A stretch of 31,272 nt of DNA, from NCBI GenBank assembly GCA_035761505.1, contig DASTQX010000080.1, positions 1 through 31,272 on the forward strand, read 5' to 3'. Source of the DNA: JAIVJM01 sp035761505. Its GTDB lineage: Bacteria; Acidobacteriota; Blastocatellia; Pyrinomonadales; Pyrinomonadaceae. The position numbers and the translations under genes are program-made. How positions within the stretch are numbered: position 1 is the stretch's first letter; every line of letters starts with the position of its first letter. The notes beneath the pieces were generated by a model. That model worked only from the letters and a program-made list of their open reading frames with translations. It ran no database searches and was not told the origin of the DNA. Below are positions 15,463-23,112 of this stretch, piece by piece.

Positions 15463-15532
15463 TAAGAGATGAGTGATGAGTGATAAGAAAGAGAGAGCCG
15501 TTTTCTCTTTCTTATCACTCATCTCTTATCAC
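15459..15532. repeat. Long imperfect inverted repeat between the TPR-like and ATPase genes
   Basis: The left arm (15459-15494) and right arm (15504-15532) are reverse complements over 29 bases, except that the left arm carries an extra 7-base copy of GATGAGT. The TGA stop of the upstream gene is in the left arm and the GAGG ribosome site of the ATPase begins just after the right arm. The simple GATAAG/GAGTGAT composition suggests a self-duplicating intergenic element. Confidence 0.8.
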
Positions 15533-15546
15533 CGAGGATTTAAAAG

Positions 15547-16497
15547 ATGTCTCCTGCGGTTGAGATTAACAATCTGACGAAGGATTACGAGGTCGGCTTC
15601 CTGCGCAAGCGGAGGGTGCGGGCGCTGGACGGGCTTTCGCTTGAGGTCGAGCGGGGGGAGATTTTCGGCTTCCTCGGCGCGAACGGCGCGGGCAAGACGA
15701 CGACGCTGAAGCTTTTGATGCGGCTCATGTACCCGACGGCGGGCGGCGCGCGCATCCTTGGGCGCGACGTGGGCGACATCTCGATGCACGCGCGCATCGG
15801 CTACTTGCCGGAGCACCCTTACTTTTACGACTACTTGACGGCGCGCGAGTTGGTCGAATACTGCTCCGAGTTGTTCGGCTACGCGCGGGCCGAGCGCAAG
15901 CGGCGGGCGGCGGACTTGCTTGCGCGCGTGCGGCTCGAAGAGAAGAGTTGGGATAAGCAGCTACGCAAATTCTCGAAGGGGATGTTGCAGCGCGTGGGGC
16001 TGGCGCAGGCGCTCGTCAACGACCCTTCTGTGGTCTTTTTGGACGAGCCGATGAGCGGGCTCGACCCCATCGGGCGGCGGGAGGTGCGCGACCTCATCGC
16101 CTCGCTGCGCGCAAGCGGGACGACCGTCTTTCTGTGCTCGCACATCCTCGCCGACATCGAAGTCCTCTGCGACCGCGCGGCCATCCTCCGGCGCGGGCGG
16201 CTCGCGCACATCGGACGGCTCGACGAGTTGCGCGGCGCGACCGGCGGCGGCGCGCGCGCGATGGAACTCGTCGTCTCCGGCGCGGACGCGGCGCGGCTTG
16301 CCGCCTCGCTCGAAGGCTTAGAGGGCGCGCGCCTCACGGCGACGCCCGGCGGCGCGCGCATCGAAGTGCCTTCGGAAGAACGCGTGGACGAAGCCCTCCG
16401 CGCCGCCCGCGCCGCCGGGGCGAGCCTCGTCTCGGTGCATCCGGTCGGCAACGCGCTCGAAGAGTTGATGGTCAGCGAGACCGAAACAAAGGAATGA
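15547..16497 (+). CDS. ABC transporter ATP-binding protein
   Basis: The 316-residue protein has a full nucleotide-binding domain: Walker A GANGAGKT (44-51), a signature FSKGMLQ (142-148, variant of LSGGQ usual in ABC-2 exporters), Walker B VVFLDEP (162-168) and H-loop His199. About 90 further residues (225-316) form the small C-terminal domain seen in drug or polysaccharide-type exporters. GAGG lies nine bases before the ATG. It is the third gene of the permease, TPR-like and ATPase series and should power that transporter at the inner membrane. The gene ends 41 bases from a convergent gene. Confidence 0.92.
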   Translation: MSPAVEINNLTKDYEVGFLRKRRVRALDGLSLEVERGEIFGFLGANGAGKTTTLKLLMRLMYPTAGGARILGRDVGDISMHARIGYLPEHPYFYDYLTARELVEYCSELFGYARAERKRRAADLLARVRLEEKSWDKQLRKFSKGMLQRVGLAQALVNDPSVVFLDEPMSGLDPIGRREVRDLIASLRASGTTVFLCSHILADIEVLCDRAAILRRGRLAHIGRLDELRGATGGGARAMELVVSGADAARLAASLEGLEGARLTATPGGARIEVPSEERVDEALRAARAAGASLVSVHPVGNALEELMVSETETKE

Positions 16498-16538
16498 CTT
16501 GAAAGCCTGTGACGGTGCGCAAATCAAACGCGGTGACG

Positions 16539-17192
16539 CTACTTGAAAGTCACGCCCGTCAGGTCGAGCTTGAGACTGGCGGGCCGGTTGTCCTGCGGGA
16601 AGTTGAGCGAGAAGGGGACGACGGAGATTTTGTTGGGCTCGATCTCGCGCTGCCAGACGAAGGTACGCTCGCGGATGACCTCTTTGCCGAGGTCGAGCCC
16701 GGCGGCGTGGAATTCGAGGCCGCTCACCGTGCGCCCGGTGAAGTTGCGCACCGTCGGCTCCAACGTCACGGAGTAAGTGCCGAGGGCGGTCGGGCCGATA
16801 GACGCGTTCTCGTCGGGGTCGAACTCGACGACGAGGCGGTCGCGTATCTGCTCGAACTCCGGCGAGCCGGGGCGGAGTGCGCCCGCGAGGCGCGGCTCGC
16901 CCGTCCGCGTCGAGGGGCGCGTGGCGAACCACACGAGCCCGGCGACGAGCACCGCCGAAGCGAGCGCGACGGCGATGAAGATCACGCGCCGTGATTTGTC
17001 CGGCTCGCCTTTGACGCCGACGCCGAAGCCCAAGTTCGGCGCGTTCGCCGGAAGCCCTTCGGCCTTGCCGCTCGCCGCGACCGGCTGGCCGCAGTGCGGG
17101 CACGCGGCCCTCTCTCCTTCGATCTCTCGACCGCAGTGCTGGCAACGAATCACGACTCTTTCAGGCTCCTTTCCGTCCGAAGATTTTTTCAA
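16539..17192 (-). CDS. Zinc-ribbon, single-pass membrane protein with FxLYD-like domain
   Basis: The 217-residue protein has a zinc ribbon with Cys17-x2-Cys20 and Cys31-x2-Cys34, a membrane helix at 70-90 and an extracytoplasmic beta-type domain (about 115-217) resembling FxLYD/DUF-type hypotheticals (VRNFTGRTVSGLEFHAAGLD). I know no function. The proposed start is TTG 17192, whose bases overlap the TGA of the upstream kinase (TTGA), so translation is probably coupled. An alternative is GTG at the VVIRCQHC segment, but that would shorten the region before the ribbon and its AAGGAG is 12 bases away. Last gene of a likely four-gene signalling operon. Confidence 0.75.
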   Translation of the reverse strand: MKKSSDGKEPERVVIRCQHCGREIEGERAACPHCGQPVAASGKAEGLPANAPNLGFGVGVKGEPDKSRRVIFIAVALASAVLVAGLVWFATRPSTRTGEPRLAGALRPGSPEFEQIRDRLVVEFDPDENASIGPTALGTYSVTLEPTVRNFTGRTVSGLEFHAAGLDLGKEVIRERTFVWQREIEPNKISVVPFSLNFPQDNRPASLKLDLTGVTFK

Positions 17193-19555
17193 CCGGCGAG
17201 CGCGCGCCGTTCGGCCTCGTCGCGCGTGGCGGGCGGCCCCTGCCGTTGGACGAGCGAGCCCGTCCCCGTGCGCTGCCGCACCTCGCGCGGCCAGTTGATG
17301 CGGAAGCGGCTCCCCTCGTTCTGCTTGCTCTCGACTTTGATTTCGCCGCCGAGCAGCTCGACGACGCGCCGCGTGATGGCGAGGCCGAGCCCGACGCCGC
17401 TGTAAGAGCGCGTCAGGCGGTCGTCCACCTGCCGGAAGCCGTCGAAGATGTAAGTCAGCTCGTCGTTTGACATCCCGATGCCCGTGTCCGAGACCTCAAT
17501 ATACCACCGCGACTCGCCCGCCGCGCCCGCGCGGACGTGCACCGTGCCTTCGGAAGTGAACTTGAGCGCGTTGCTCACCAGACACGACAAGACCTGCGAG
17601 AGCTTGGTGCGGTCTGTCACGACCCGGCCCGTGCCGGGCTCGACCTCGACGTTCAGCTCGATGCCTTTGTCGCGCGCTTCTTCGGCGTAGCTGTCGGCGA
17701 CCGCGCCGACCACCTCCTCGACGCTCACGGCTTCGAGTTGGAGCGCGGCGCGGCCCGACTCAAGGCGCGAGTAGTCGAGCATGTCGTTGACCAGCTCAAG
17801 CAGAGAGCGCGCGTTGCGCTCCATGCGCGCGACGACATCCTTCTGCAAGGGCGCGAGCGGCAGCGAAGGGTCGCGCGCGAGCAGTTGGCTGAGCCCGATG
17901 ATGACGTTCAAAGGCGTCCGCAGTTCGTGGCTCATGTTGGCGACGAAGGCCGACTTCAAGCGGTCGTGCTCGCGCAAGCGGTCGTAGGCGTCAACCAACT
18001 CCTGAAGTCGCCGCACGGCGTCCGTGATGTCGCGGAAGACCGCGACCAAGCCTTCCGAGCGCCCGCCCTCGCCGCTTAGGGGCGTCGCGCTGACGGCCAG
18101 CACGCGCTCCTCTCCGTCGGCGCGGACGATCTTGTAATGCTCCTCCGAGACGTGCTCGCCGCCTTCGAGAGCGCGCATGATCGGCGTCGCCTCCGGCGCG
18201 AGGACGTGCCCTTCGGCGTCGCGCAGAGTCATGTCGAAGACGAGCGCCTTAACGCCGTCGCGGAACTCGCCGGGGTCACGTCCGAGGATGCGCCCCGCCG
18301 CCGGGTTGACGCGGTAGTGCCCCGCCGCATCTACGATCAAGACGCCCTCGTCCATCTGGTTGATGACGCTCGCCAACTCCGACGAGCGCGCCTTCTCGGC
18401 GGCGAAGGCCGAGGTCGCCAGCTTCTCCGCCCGGACGCGTTTCGAGACTTCCGAGAGGATGACTAATAGATCGCCGCGCCCCTCGCTTTGTTCCGTCACC
18501 GGCCAGATTATTACGTCCCAGAATTTCTGCTGCGGCTCGGCGGTCTCGCCCTCGCCGCGCGCGACGAGTTCGAGCGGCAGACTGTAGTTGACGAAGGCGC
18601 GGCGCGTCCGTCGCACGTCCTCGACGATCTCGCTCAGGACGGCGAGCCCCGCCGCCGCTTCGTAGAGGCCGCGTCCCGTGAGGTGCGCGGCGTCGCGCCC
18701 GGCCATCGAGGCGAAGGCCGAGTTGACCTTGCGGACGACGAGCTTCGCGTCGAGCACGACGACGCCGAGCGGGAGGCTGTCCAAGACCTCGCCGATGAAG
18801 GCGCTCTGCTTCTTCACGGCATCGAACTTGGTCTGAAGGCTCGCCGCCATGACGTTGAAATGCTCGGCCAGCGAGCCGACCTCATCTTCCGTCTCGACCT
18901 CGACGCGCTCCTGCAAGTTCCCTTCGCCGAAGGTCGAGGCCGTGGCCGCCAGTCTCCTGAGAGGCTTCGTGAAGCGCCCGACGGCCCACACGGCCAGAAG
19001 GCACGAGGCCAAAAGAGTCACGGCCCACGTCGCCGTCAGAATCAGGATGGCGCGGCCCGCCGGCGTCTCCTCCGGCGGCGGCACGCCGACCGCCAGACGC
19101 CAGCCGTTCGGCCCGGCCCGCGCGACGTTCGTCACGCGCCAAGCGCCGTCGCTCCAACGCTGCTGCGCGGTCTTGTTCGGGAGGCTCTCCGGCATGAGCG
19201 CGTTCGCGCCCGGCTGTTGCGGGAGCGCGCGGCCTTCGGGGTCGAGGACGGCGATGGCCGCGCCGTCGCCCTGCGGGAGGCTTCGCCTGACGCTCGCGTA
19301 AACGGCGGCGGCCTCGGCGGGCGTGACGTTGCTCGCGCCCGCGACCGGCCTCGTTTCGAGGAAGGATTCGAGCGCCCCGGCGGCGGAGGCCGACTCGATG
19401 CGCGCGATGCTGGCGGCCTGATCGTTGAGGCTCTTCTGGTGGCTGTGGAGTTGGACGAGGCTGATGATTAAGAGCGGCAGAGACAGCAGTGCAAGCATCA
19501 CCAGCAGTTTGGTGCGCACGTCAAGCGTATTTGAATTTTCCGCCCTCTGCCCCAT
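17189..19555 (-). CDS. Membrane sensor histidine kinase with HAMP and two PAS domains
   Basis: The 788-residue protein has a first membrane helix (15-34), an extracytoplasmic sensing region (35-167), a second helix (168-192), HAMP (about 193-245), PAS1 (about 252-370), PAS2 (about 393-515), then the kinase core: MSHELRTPLN with His543, N-box Asn662, G1 box DTGIGM (690-695), F region IFDGFRQ and G2 box GVGLGLA (720-726). All catalytic residues are intact. The final 35 residues are a charged tail. The gene starts 23 bases after the RsbRD_N-domain gene and overlaps the zinc-ribbon gene, so these are co-transcribed. It has no receiver of its own; the CheY-like protein encoded upstream is a plausible partner. 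Confidence 0.9.
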   Translation of the reverse strand: MGQRAENSNTLDVRTKLLVMLALLSLPLLIISLVQLHSHQKSLNDQAASIARIESASAAGALESFLETRPVAGASNVTPAEAAAVYASVRRSLPQGDGAAIAVLDPEGRALPQQPGANALMPESLPNKTAQQRWSDGAWRVTNVARAGPNGWRLAVGVPPPEETPAGRAILILTATWAVTLLASCLLAVWAVGRFTKPLRRLAATASTFGEGNLQERVEVETEDEVGSLAEHFNVMAASLQTKFDAVKKQSAFIGEVLDSLPLGVVVLDAKLVVRKVNSAFASMAGRDAAHLTGRGLYEAAAGLAVLSEIVEDVRRTRRAFVNYSLPLELVARGEGETAEPQQKFWDVIIWPVTEQSEGRGDLLVILSEVSKRVRAEKLATSAFAAEKARSSELASVINQMDEGVLIVDAAGHYRVNPAAGRILGRDPGEFRDGVKALVFDMTLRDAEGHVLAPEATPIMRALEGGEHVSEEHYKIVRADGEERVLAVSATPLSGEGGRSEGLVAVFRDITDAVRRLQELVDAYDRLREHDRLKSAFVANMSHELRTPLNVIIGLSQLLARDPSLPLAPLQKDVVARMERNARSLLELVNDMLDYSRLESGRAALQLEAVSVEEVVGAVADSYAEEARDKGIELNVEVEPGTGRVVTDRTKLSQVLSCLVSNALKFTSEGTVHVRAGAAGESRWYIEVSDTGIGMSNDELTYIFDGFRQVDDRLTRSYSGVGLGLAITRRVVELLGGEIKVESKQNEGSRFRINWPREVRQRTGTGSLVQRQGPPATRDEAERRALAG

Positions 19556-19578
19556 GGGGGTTTACGAAATCCGGCAAT

Positions 19579-20076
19579 TCAGCTCTGGCGTCGCCCGCGC
19601 GGGGGGGGCCAGACGGAACCCCTCGTGCGGACACTCGGCCTGAAATTGGCGGCATAAATAATGATCGTCTGCGCAATCAATTCGTCGCAAAAGATGCTCG
19701 CGCGCCGCAGCGTGTGGCGAAGTTCCCGGATGTCTCCTCCCGTCTCGTTCGCGGTCTCCCGCCAAAGAAAATCTGTCACAACATTTCGCAGGAGCATCAA
19801 CTCGCGTGCCACTTCGTCAATCAGTACGCCCTGCTGAAAACGCCCCTGCGCGTAAGACCGCAGACGCGCCGCCGCGTGCTCGACTTCCGAGGGCTCGGCC
19901 CCTCCGTCGAGCAGCCCCGCCAGCTCGTCGAAGAGTTCCGGCAGGTGCTCGACCAGCTCCCGGTGCGAGAGGATCGAGGGCAAGTCCGTGCGGCGTTCGA
20001 CGTAGATGGCGTCGAGCCACGCGCGCGTCAGAGAGTCCATGTGCCTCTGAAAGAGGAGGGCGAAGCGTTCGGGCAT
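19579..20076 (-). CDS. RsbRD_N-type sensor domain protein
   Basis: The 165-residue all-helical protein resembles the N-terminal sensor domain of RsbR-type stressosome proteins (RsbRD_N, PF14361): MPERFALLFQRHMDSLTRAW, SHRELVEHLPELFDEL and QGVLIDEVARELMLLRNVV are in the expected order. It lacks the STAS domain that normally follows in RsbR, so it is a free-standing input domain. It is followed 23 bases later by the two-PAS kinase, suggesting it feeds a signal to that kinase. The last 20 residues are low-complexity and outside the domain. The direct function is unproven. Confidence 0.75.
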   Translation of the reverse strand: MPERFALLFQRHMDSLTRAWLDAIYVERRTDLPSILSHRELVEHLPELFDELAGLLDGGAEPSEVEHAAARLRSYAQGRFQQGVLIDEVARELMLLRNVVTDFLWRETANETGGDIRELRHTLRRASIFCDELIAQTIIIYAANFRPSVRTRGSVWPPPRGRRQS

Positions 20077-20241
20077 GGGGAAATCTCGGAAAGAGTGTTC
20101 GGCGTTCGGCTGCCCGCGTCAGGCTCCGGGCGGCCCCGTCTTTATCATCCGCCTGACCCGCAAGAAGGGTTTGGAGTGCTTTTCCGGCGGAGTTTAGACA
20201 CCGGCCAACATTTCGCGCGGCCCTCTGACCGACGCCGGACG

Positions 20242-20625
20242 CTACTTCATCAAGCGGCTCAGGAGTTGGACGAGTTGGTCGAAGTCAATCGGCTTGGTGA
20301 CGTACTCGTTGCAGCCCGCCGCCAGCGCCTCGGCATGAAAGTCGGCGGAGTCGTGCGCGGAGACGGCGACAATCGGAACTTTGCCGAGGCCGTCGTGCGC
20401 GCGTATCTGCCGCGTCGCGGCGAGGCCGTCGAGCATCGGCAGGCTCAAGTCCATCAAAATTATGTCGGGGCGTTCGCTCTGCGCCTTCTCGACCGCCTGT
20501 TTGCCGTTCACGGCCTCGACCACGCGGTACCCGCTCATTTCCAGCAAACGCCTCATCATAAAGCGGTTATCCTCGAAGTCCTCGACCACGAGGACGGTCG
20601 GGGGCGGCCCTTCCATCTCTGTCAT
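20242..20625 (-). CDS. Single-domain CheY-like response regulator
   Basis: The 127-residue protein is one receiver domain: acidic pocket Glu15/Asp16, phospho-acceptor Asp59 (LMDLSLP), Ser/Thr near SAHDS and Lys in VTKPID. There is no output domain, so it acts by protein interaction. GGAGGGAG lies about ten bases before the ATG; an internal ATG at residue 4 is an alternative. It is separated by 165 bases from the RsbRD_N gene and is in the same direction, so it is probably the first gene of the run containing the kinase. Partner or downstream phosphorelay is inferred from position. Confidence 0.87.
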   Translation of the reverse strand: MTEMEGPPPTVLVVEDFEDNRFMMRRLLEMSGYRVVEAVNGKQAVEKAQSERPDIILMDLSLPMLDGLAATRQIRAHDGLGKVPIVAVSAHDSADFHAEALAAGCNEYVTKPIDFDQLVQLLSRLMK

Positions 20626-20849
20626 TCCAGTCCCACTCCCTCCGGCTTAGCGGCTCGCCGGGACACACTTCACGGCGTAGTCTAAAACGTATGACTAGCA
20701 AACAGTCTCTATTTTTGCTAAGATGCCGCATCGAAACACGACACAACAGATAGCACGATTTGGGCTCAATCCGTACAGGCCGTGCAGGCTGCCGGACGCC
20801 TTCAAACCACTGGACGAAGGCCCGGCGGTCGGGACACGAAGGGCATTAA

Positions 20850-21506
20850 ATGAAGCCTTTAGCAACAGAAACACAAGACGCAGAGACGCTCCGCCAGCTC
20901 GGCGGCGCATCCGTGCAGATCGTCCACGACCTGAAGAATCAACTCAACGGTCTCAAACTCTATGCCACTTTCCTGCGCAAGCGTTTGGAGAAGAGCGACC
21001 GCCCGGCGGACGAGTTGGAAACCGTCGCCAAACTCATCAACGGGCTCGAACGCGCCGCCGGAGACATGACGCTGCTCGTCCGCTACGGGCGGCCTCTGGA
21101 ACTGCGCCGCAAGGCGGGCACAGACCTCTCGAAGCTCCTCTCGGAGGCCGCCGAGGGGCGCGGCGTCGAAGCCGCCGAAGGCTCCTTCGACGGCGACTTC
21201 GACCCGGAGACTTTGCGCGAGGCTTTGAAGAGTATCACCAACGGAGGGCGCGCGGGAGCCCCTGCGGCGGGCGTCGAAGACGACGGCGCGGGCGTCCGCA
21301 TCCATCTGCGGCGCGAAGGGTCGGCGGCGGTCATCGAGTGGCGCGGCGTCGCGCCGACGGGCGAGGACATCTTCGGCGGCTTCGCCGGGGGCGAAGGCTT
21401 GCGGCTCGCGCTCGCCGCCAAAATCATCCGCGCGCACGGCGGCGAAGTCGCCCAGAACGGCGAAGTTCTCCGCGCGCGCCTACCGCTCCAAAACTCAGAA
21501 CGCTGA
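20850..21506 (+). CDS. Small kinase-like protein with degenerate ATP-binding domain (possible phosphotransferase)
   Basis: The 218-residue cytoplasmic protein has an H-box IVHDLKNQLNGL with His26 in a helical hairpin (15-85), followed by a GHKL-like fold (about 95-215). The ATP-binding signatures are poor: the N-box position reads LREALKSITNGG rather than NLLxNA, the G1 box is not recognisable, and the G2-like segment is GGEGLRLALA. With a good phosphorylatable histidine, no sensor domain and a weak ATPase, it resembles the Spo0B/ChpT class of histidine phosphotransferases (about 190-230 residues) as much as a kinase. The gene is about 96 bases before a sigma-54 activator, its likely partner. 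AAGG precedes the ATG by seven bases. Confidence 0.7.
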   Translation: MKPLATETQDAETLRQLGGASVQIVHDLKNQLNGLKLYATFLRKRLEKSDRPADELETVAKLINGLERAAGDMTLLVRYGRPLELRRKAGTDLSKLLSEAAEGRGVEAAEGSFDGDFDPETLREALKSITNGGRAGAPAAGVEDDGAGVRIHLRREGSAAVIEWRGVAPTGEDIFGGFAGGEGLRLALAAKIIRAHGGEVAQNGEVLRARLPLQNSER

Positions 21507-21602
21507 GCGCGGAACGCCGGATTGAAAAGACAAAGCTCTTGCTTTTCAGTCCAGCGTTCGGCGTGCCGAGTTCATACTTTCAAACCGGGGAGAGGAATCG
21601 AA

Positions 21603-22991
21603 GTGGAACGTAAAGATGTACGTATTCTGGTGCTCGACGACGAGCCGATGATGACCGACTCGCTGAAGCAGAATCTGGTCGAGGAGGGCTACACGGTGGA
21701 CACGGCTTCGAGCGGGGCCGAGGCCATTGAGCTGTTCGACCGGGGCGGCCATCACCTCGCCGTCTGCGATCTCCAACTGCCCGACACCGACGGCATGGAA
21801 GTCCTCAAGCACATCAAGGACACTCGGCCCTCAACCGAGGTCATCGTCGTCACCGGCTACGGGACGGTCGAGCGTGCGGTGGAGGCGACGAAGGCGGGCG
21901 CGTTCTGGTTCCTCGAAAAGCCCTTCGACTTCGAGGTCTTGATGCCCCTCGTCGAGCGCGCCCTGCAACGCTACGAGCTGATGGCCGAGACCGAGACGAT
22001 GCGCCGACAGCTCTCGACGCGCACCGAGTACTTCAACATCATCGGCTCTTCCAAGCCGATGCAGACCATCTACGAGACCATCGAGTCGGTCGCCAAGTCG
22101 GACGCCAACGTCCTCATCGTCGGCGAGTCGGGGACGGGCAAGGAACTCATCGCCAACGCCATCCACTACAACTCGCTGCGCGCGAAGAAGCCCTTCATCA
22201 AGGTCAACTGCGCCGCGCTCCCGAAGGAACTCATCGAGTCCGAACTCTTCGGCCACACCAAAGGCGCTTTCACCGGCGCGCACGCCGACAAAGACGGGCT
22301 CATTCAGCACGCGGCGGGCGGCTCGCTCCTCTTGGACGAAATCGCCGAGATGCCCGTCGAGTTGCAACCGAAACTCCTCCGCGTCCTACAGGAGCGCAGC
22401 TATCGCAAGATCGGCTCCGAGCGCACCTACGCCGTGGACTTCCGGCTCATCTCCTCGACCAACCGCCCGCCCGCCGACGCCATCCGCGACGGGATGCTGC
22501 GCGACGACCTCTTCTACCGCATCTCGACCATCACGATTCACGTCCCGCCGCTCCGAGAGCGGACTGAAGACATTCAACTTCTGACGGAGCACTTCCTGAA
22601 GATGTACGCGCGCAAGTACCAGCGGCCCATCACGGGCATTTCGCAGGCCGCGTATCAACGTCTCTTCGGCCACGGCTGGCCCGGCAACGTGCGCGAGTTG
22701 CAGAACGTCATGGAGCGCTCGGTGCTGCTCGCCAAAGGCGGCAAGATTGAGCCCGTGGACTTGCCCTTCGAGAACGGCTCGCTCCCCGAAAAGAACGCGC
22801 AGGCCGCCGGATGGGACGTGCCGCCCAACATGACGCTCGAAGAGATTGAAAAGCTCGTCATCGAAAAGACGCTCCAACGCACGGGCGGCAACAAGCAGGC
22901 CGCAGCCAACCTCCTCGGCATCTACCGCCCGCGCCTCTACTCCAAAATCAAGAAGTACAAGATAGACATCCCGGCGCTCATCACGACCTAG
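21603..22991 (+). CDS. NtrC-family sigma-54-dependent response regulator
   Basis: The 462-residue protein starts at GTG 21603, supported by GAGAGG seven bases upstream; a TTG start at 21522 is possible but adds an unmatched segment. Receiver: acidic pocket LDDEP, phospho-acceptor Asp56 (CDLQLPD), Lys in LEKPFDF. AAA+: Walker A GESGTGKE, GAFTGA loop, LLLDEIAEM, and a VPPLRER sensor region. The C-terminal Fis-type helix-turn-helix (GGNKQAAANLLGIYRPRLYS) binds enhancers. It is about 40-45% alike to the PilR-like protein by eye in the central domain. It follows the small kinase-like gene, so these form a two-component pair. The target genes cannot be seen here. Confidence 0.88.
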   Translation: MERKDVRILVLDDEPMMTDSLKQNLVEEGYTVDTASSGAEAIELFDRGGHHLAVCDLQLPDTDGMEVLKHIKDTRPSTEVIVVTGYGTVERAVEATKAGAFWFLEKPFDFEVLMPLVERALQRYELMAETETMRRQLSTRTEYFNIIGSSKPMQTIYETIESVAKSDANVLIVGESGTGKELIANAIHYNSLRAKKPFIKVNCAALPKELIESELFGHTKGAFTGAHADKDGLIQHAAGGSLLLDEIAEMPVELQPKLLRVLQERSYRKIGSERTYAVDFRLISSTNRPPADAIRDGMLRDDLFYRISTITIHVPPLRERTEDIQLLTEHFLKMYARKYQRPITGISQAAYQRLFGHGWPGNVRELQNVMERSVLLAKGGKIEPVDLPFENGSLPEKNAQAAGWDVPPNMTLEEIEKLVIEKTLQRTGGNKQAAANLLGIYRPRLYSKIKKYKIDIPALITT

Positions 22992-23005
22992 AAGAGGGCG
23001 CAAGT

Positions 23006-23069
23006 AAAAAGGCGGAGGGCAAAGGTGAAGAGGCTTCAACCTCTCTTCACTTTTGCCCTCAGCCTTTTT
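23006..23069. terminator. Bidirectional terminator between convergent genes
   Basis: AAAAAGGC (23006-23013) pairs with GCCTTTTT (23062-23069), and inside, 23016-23032 pairs with 23043-23059 over 17 positions with one G-T wobble. The outer A and T runs give a T tract on both strands. It lies between the sigma-54 regulator (+) and the secreted protein (-). Confidence 0.85.
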
Positions 23070-23112
23070 CAGTCTGTCCGGCAGGCCGCGCCGCTCGCGG
23101 CGGTTTGCGGCG

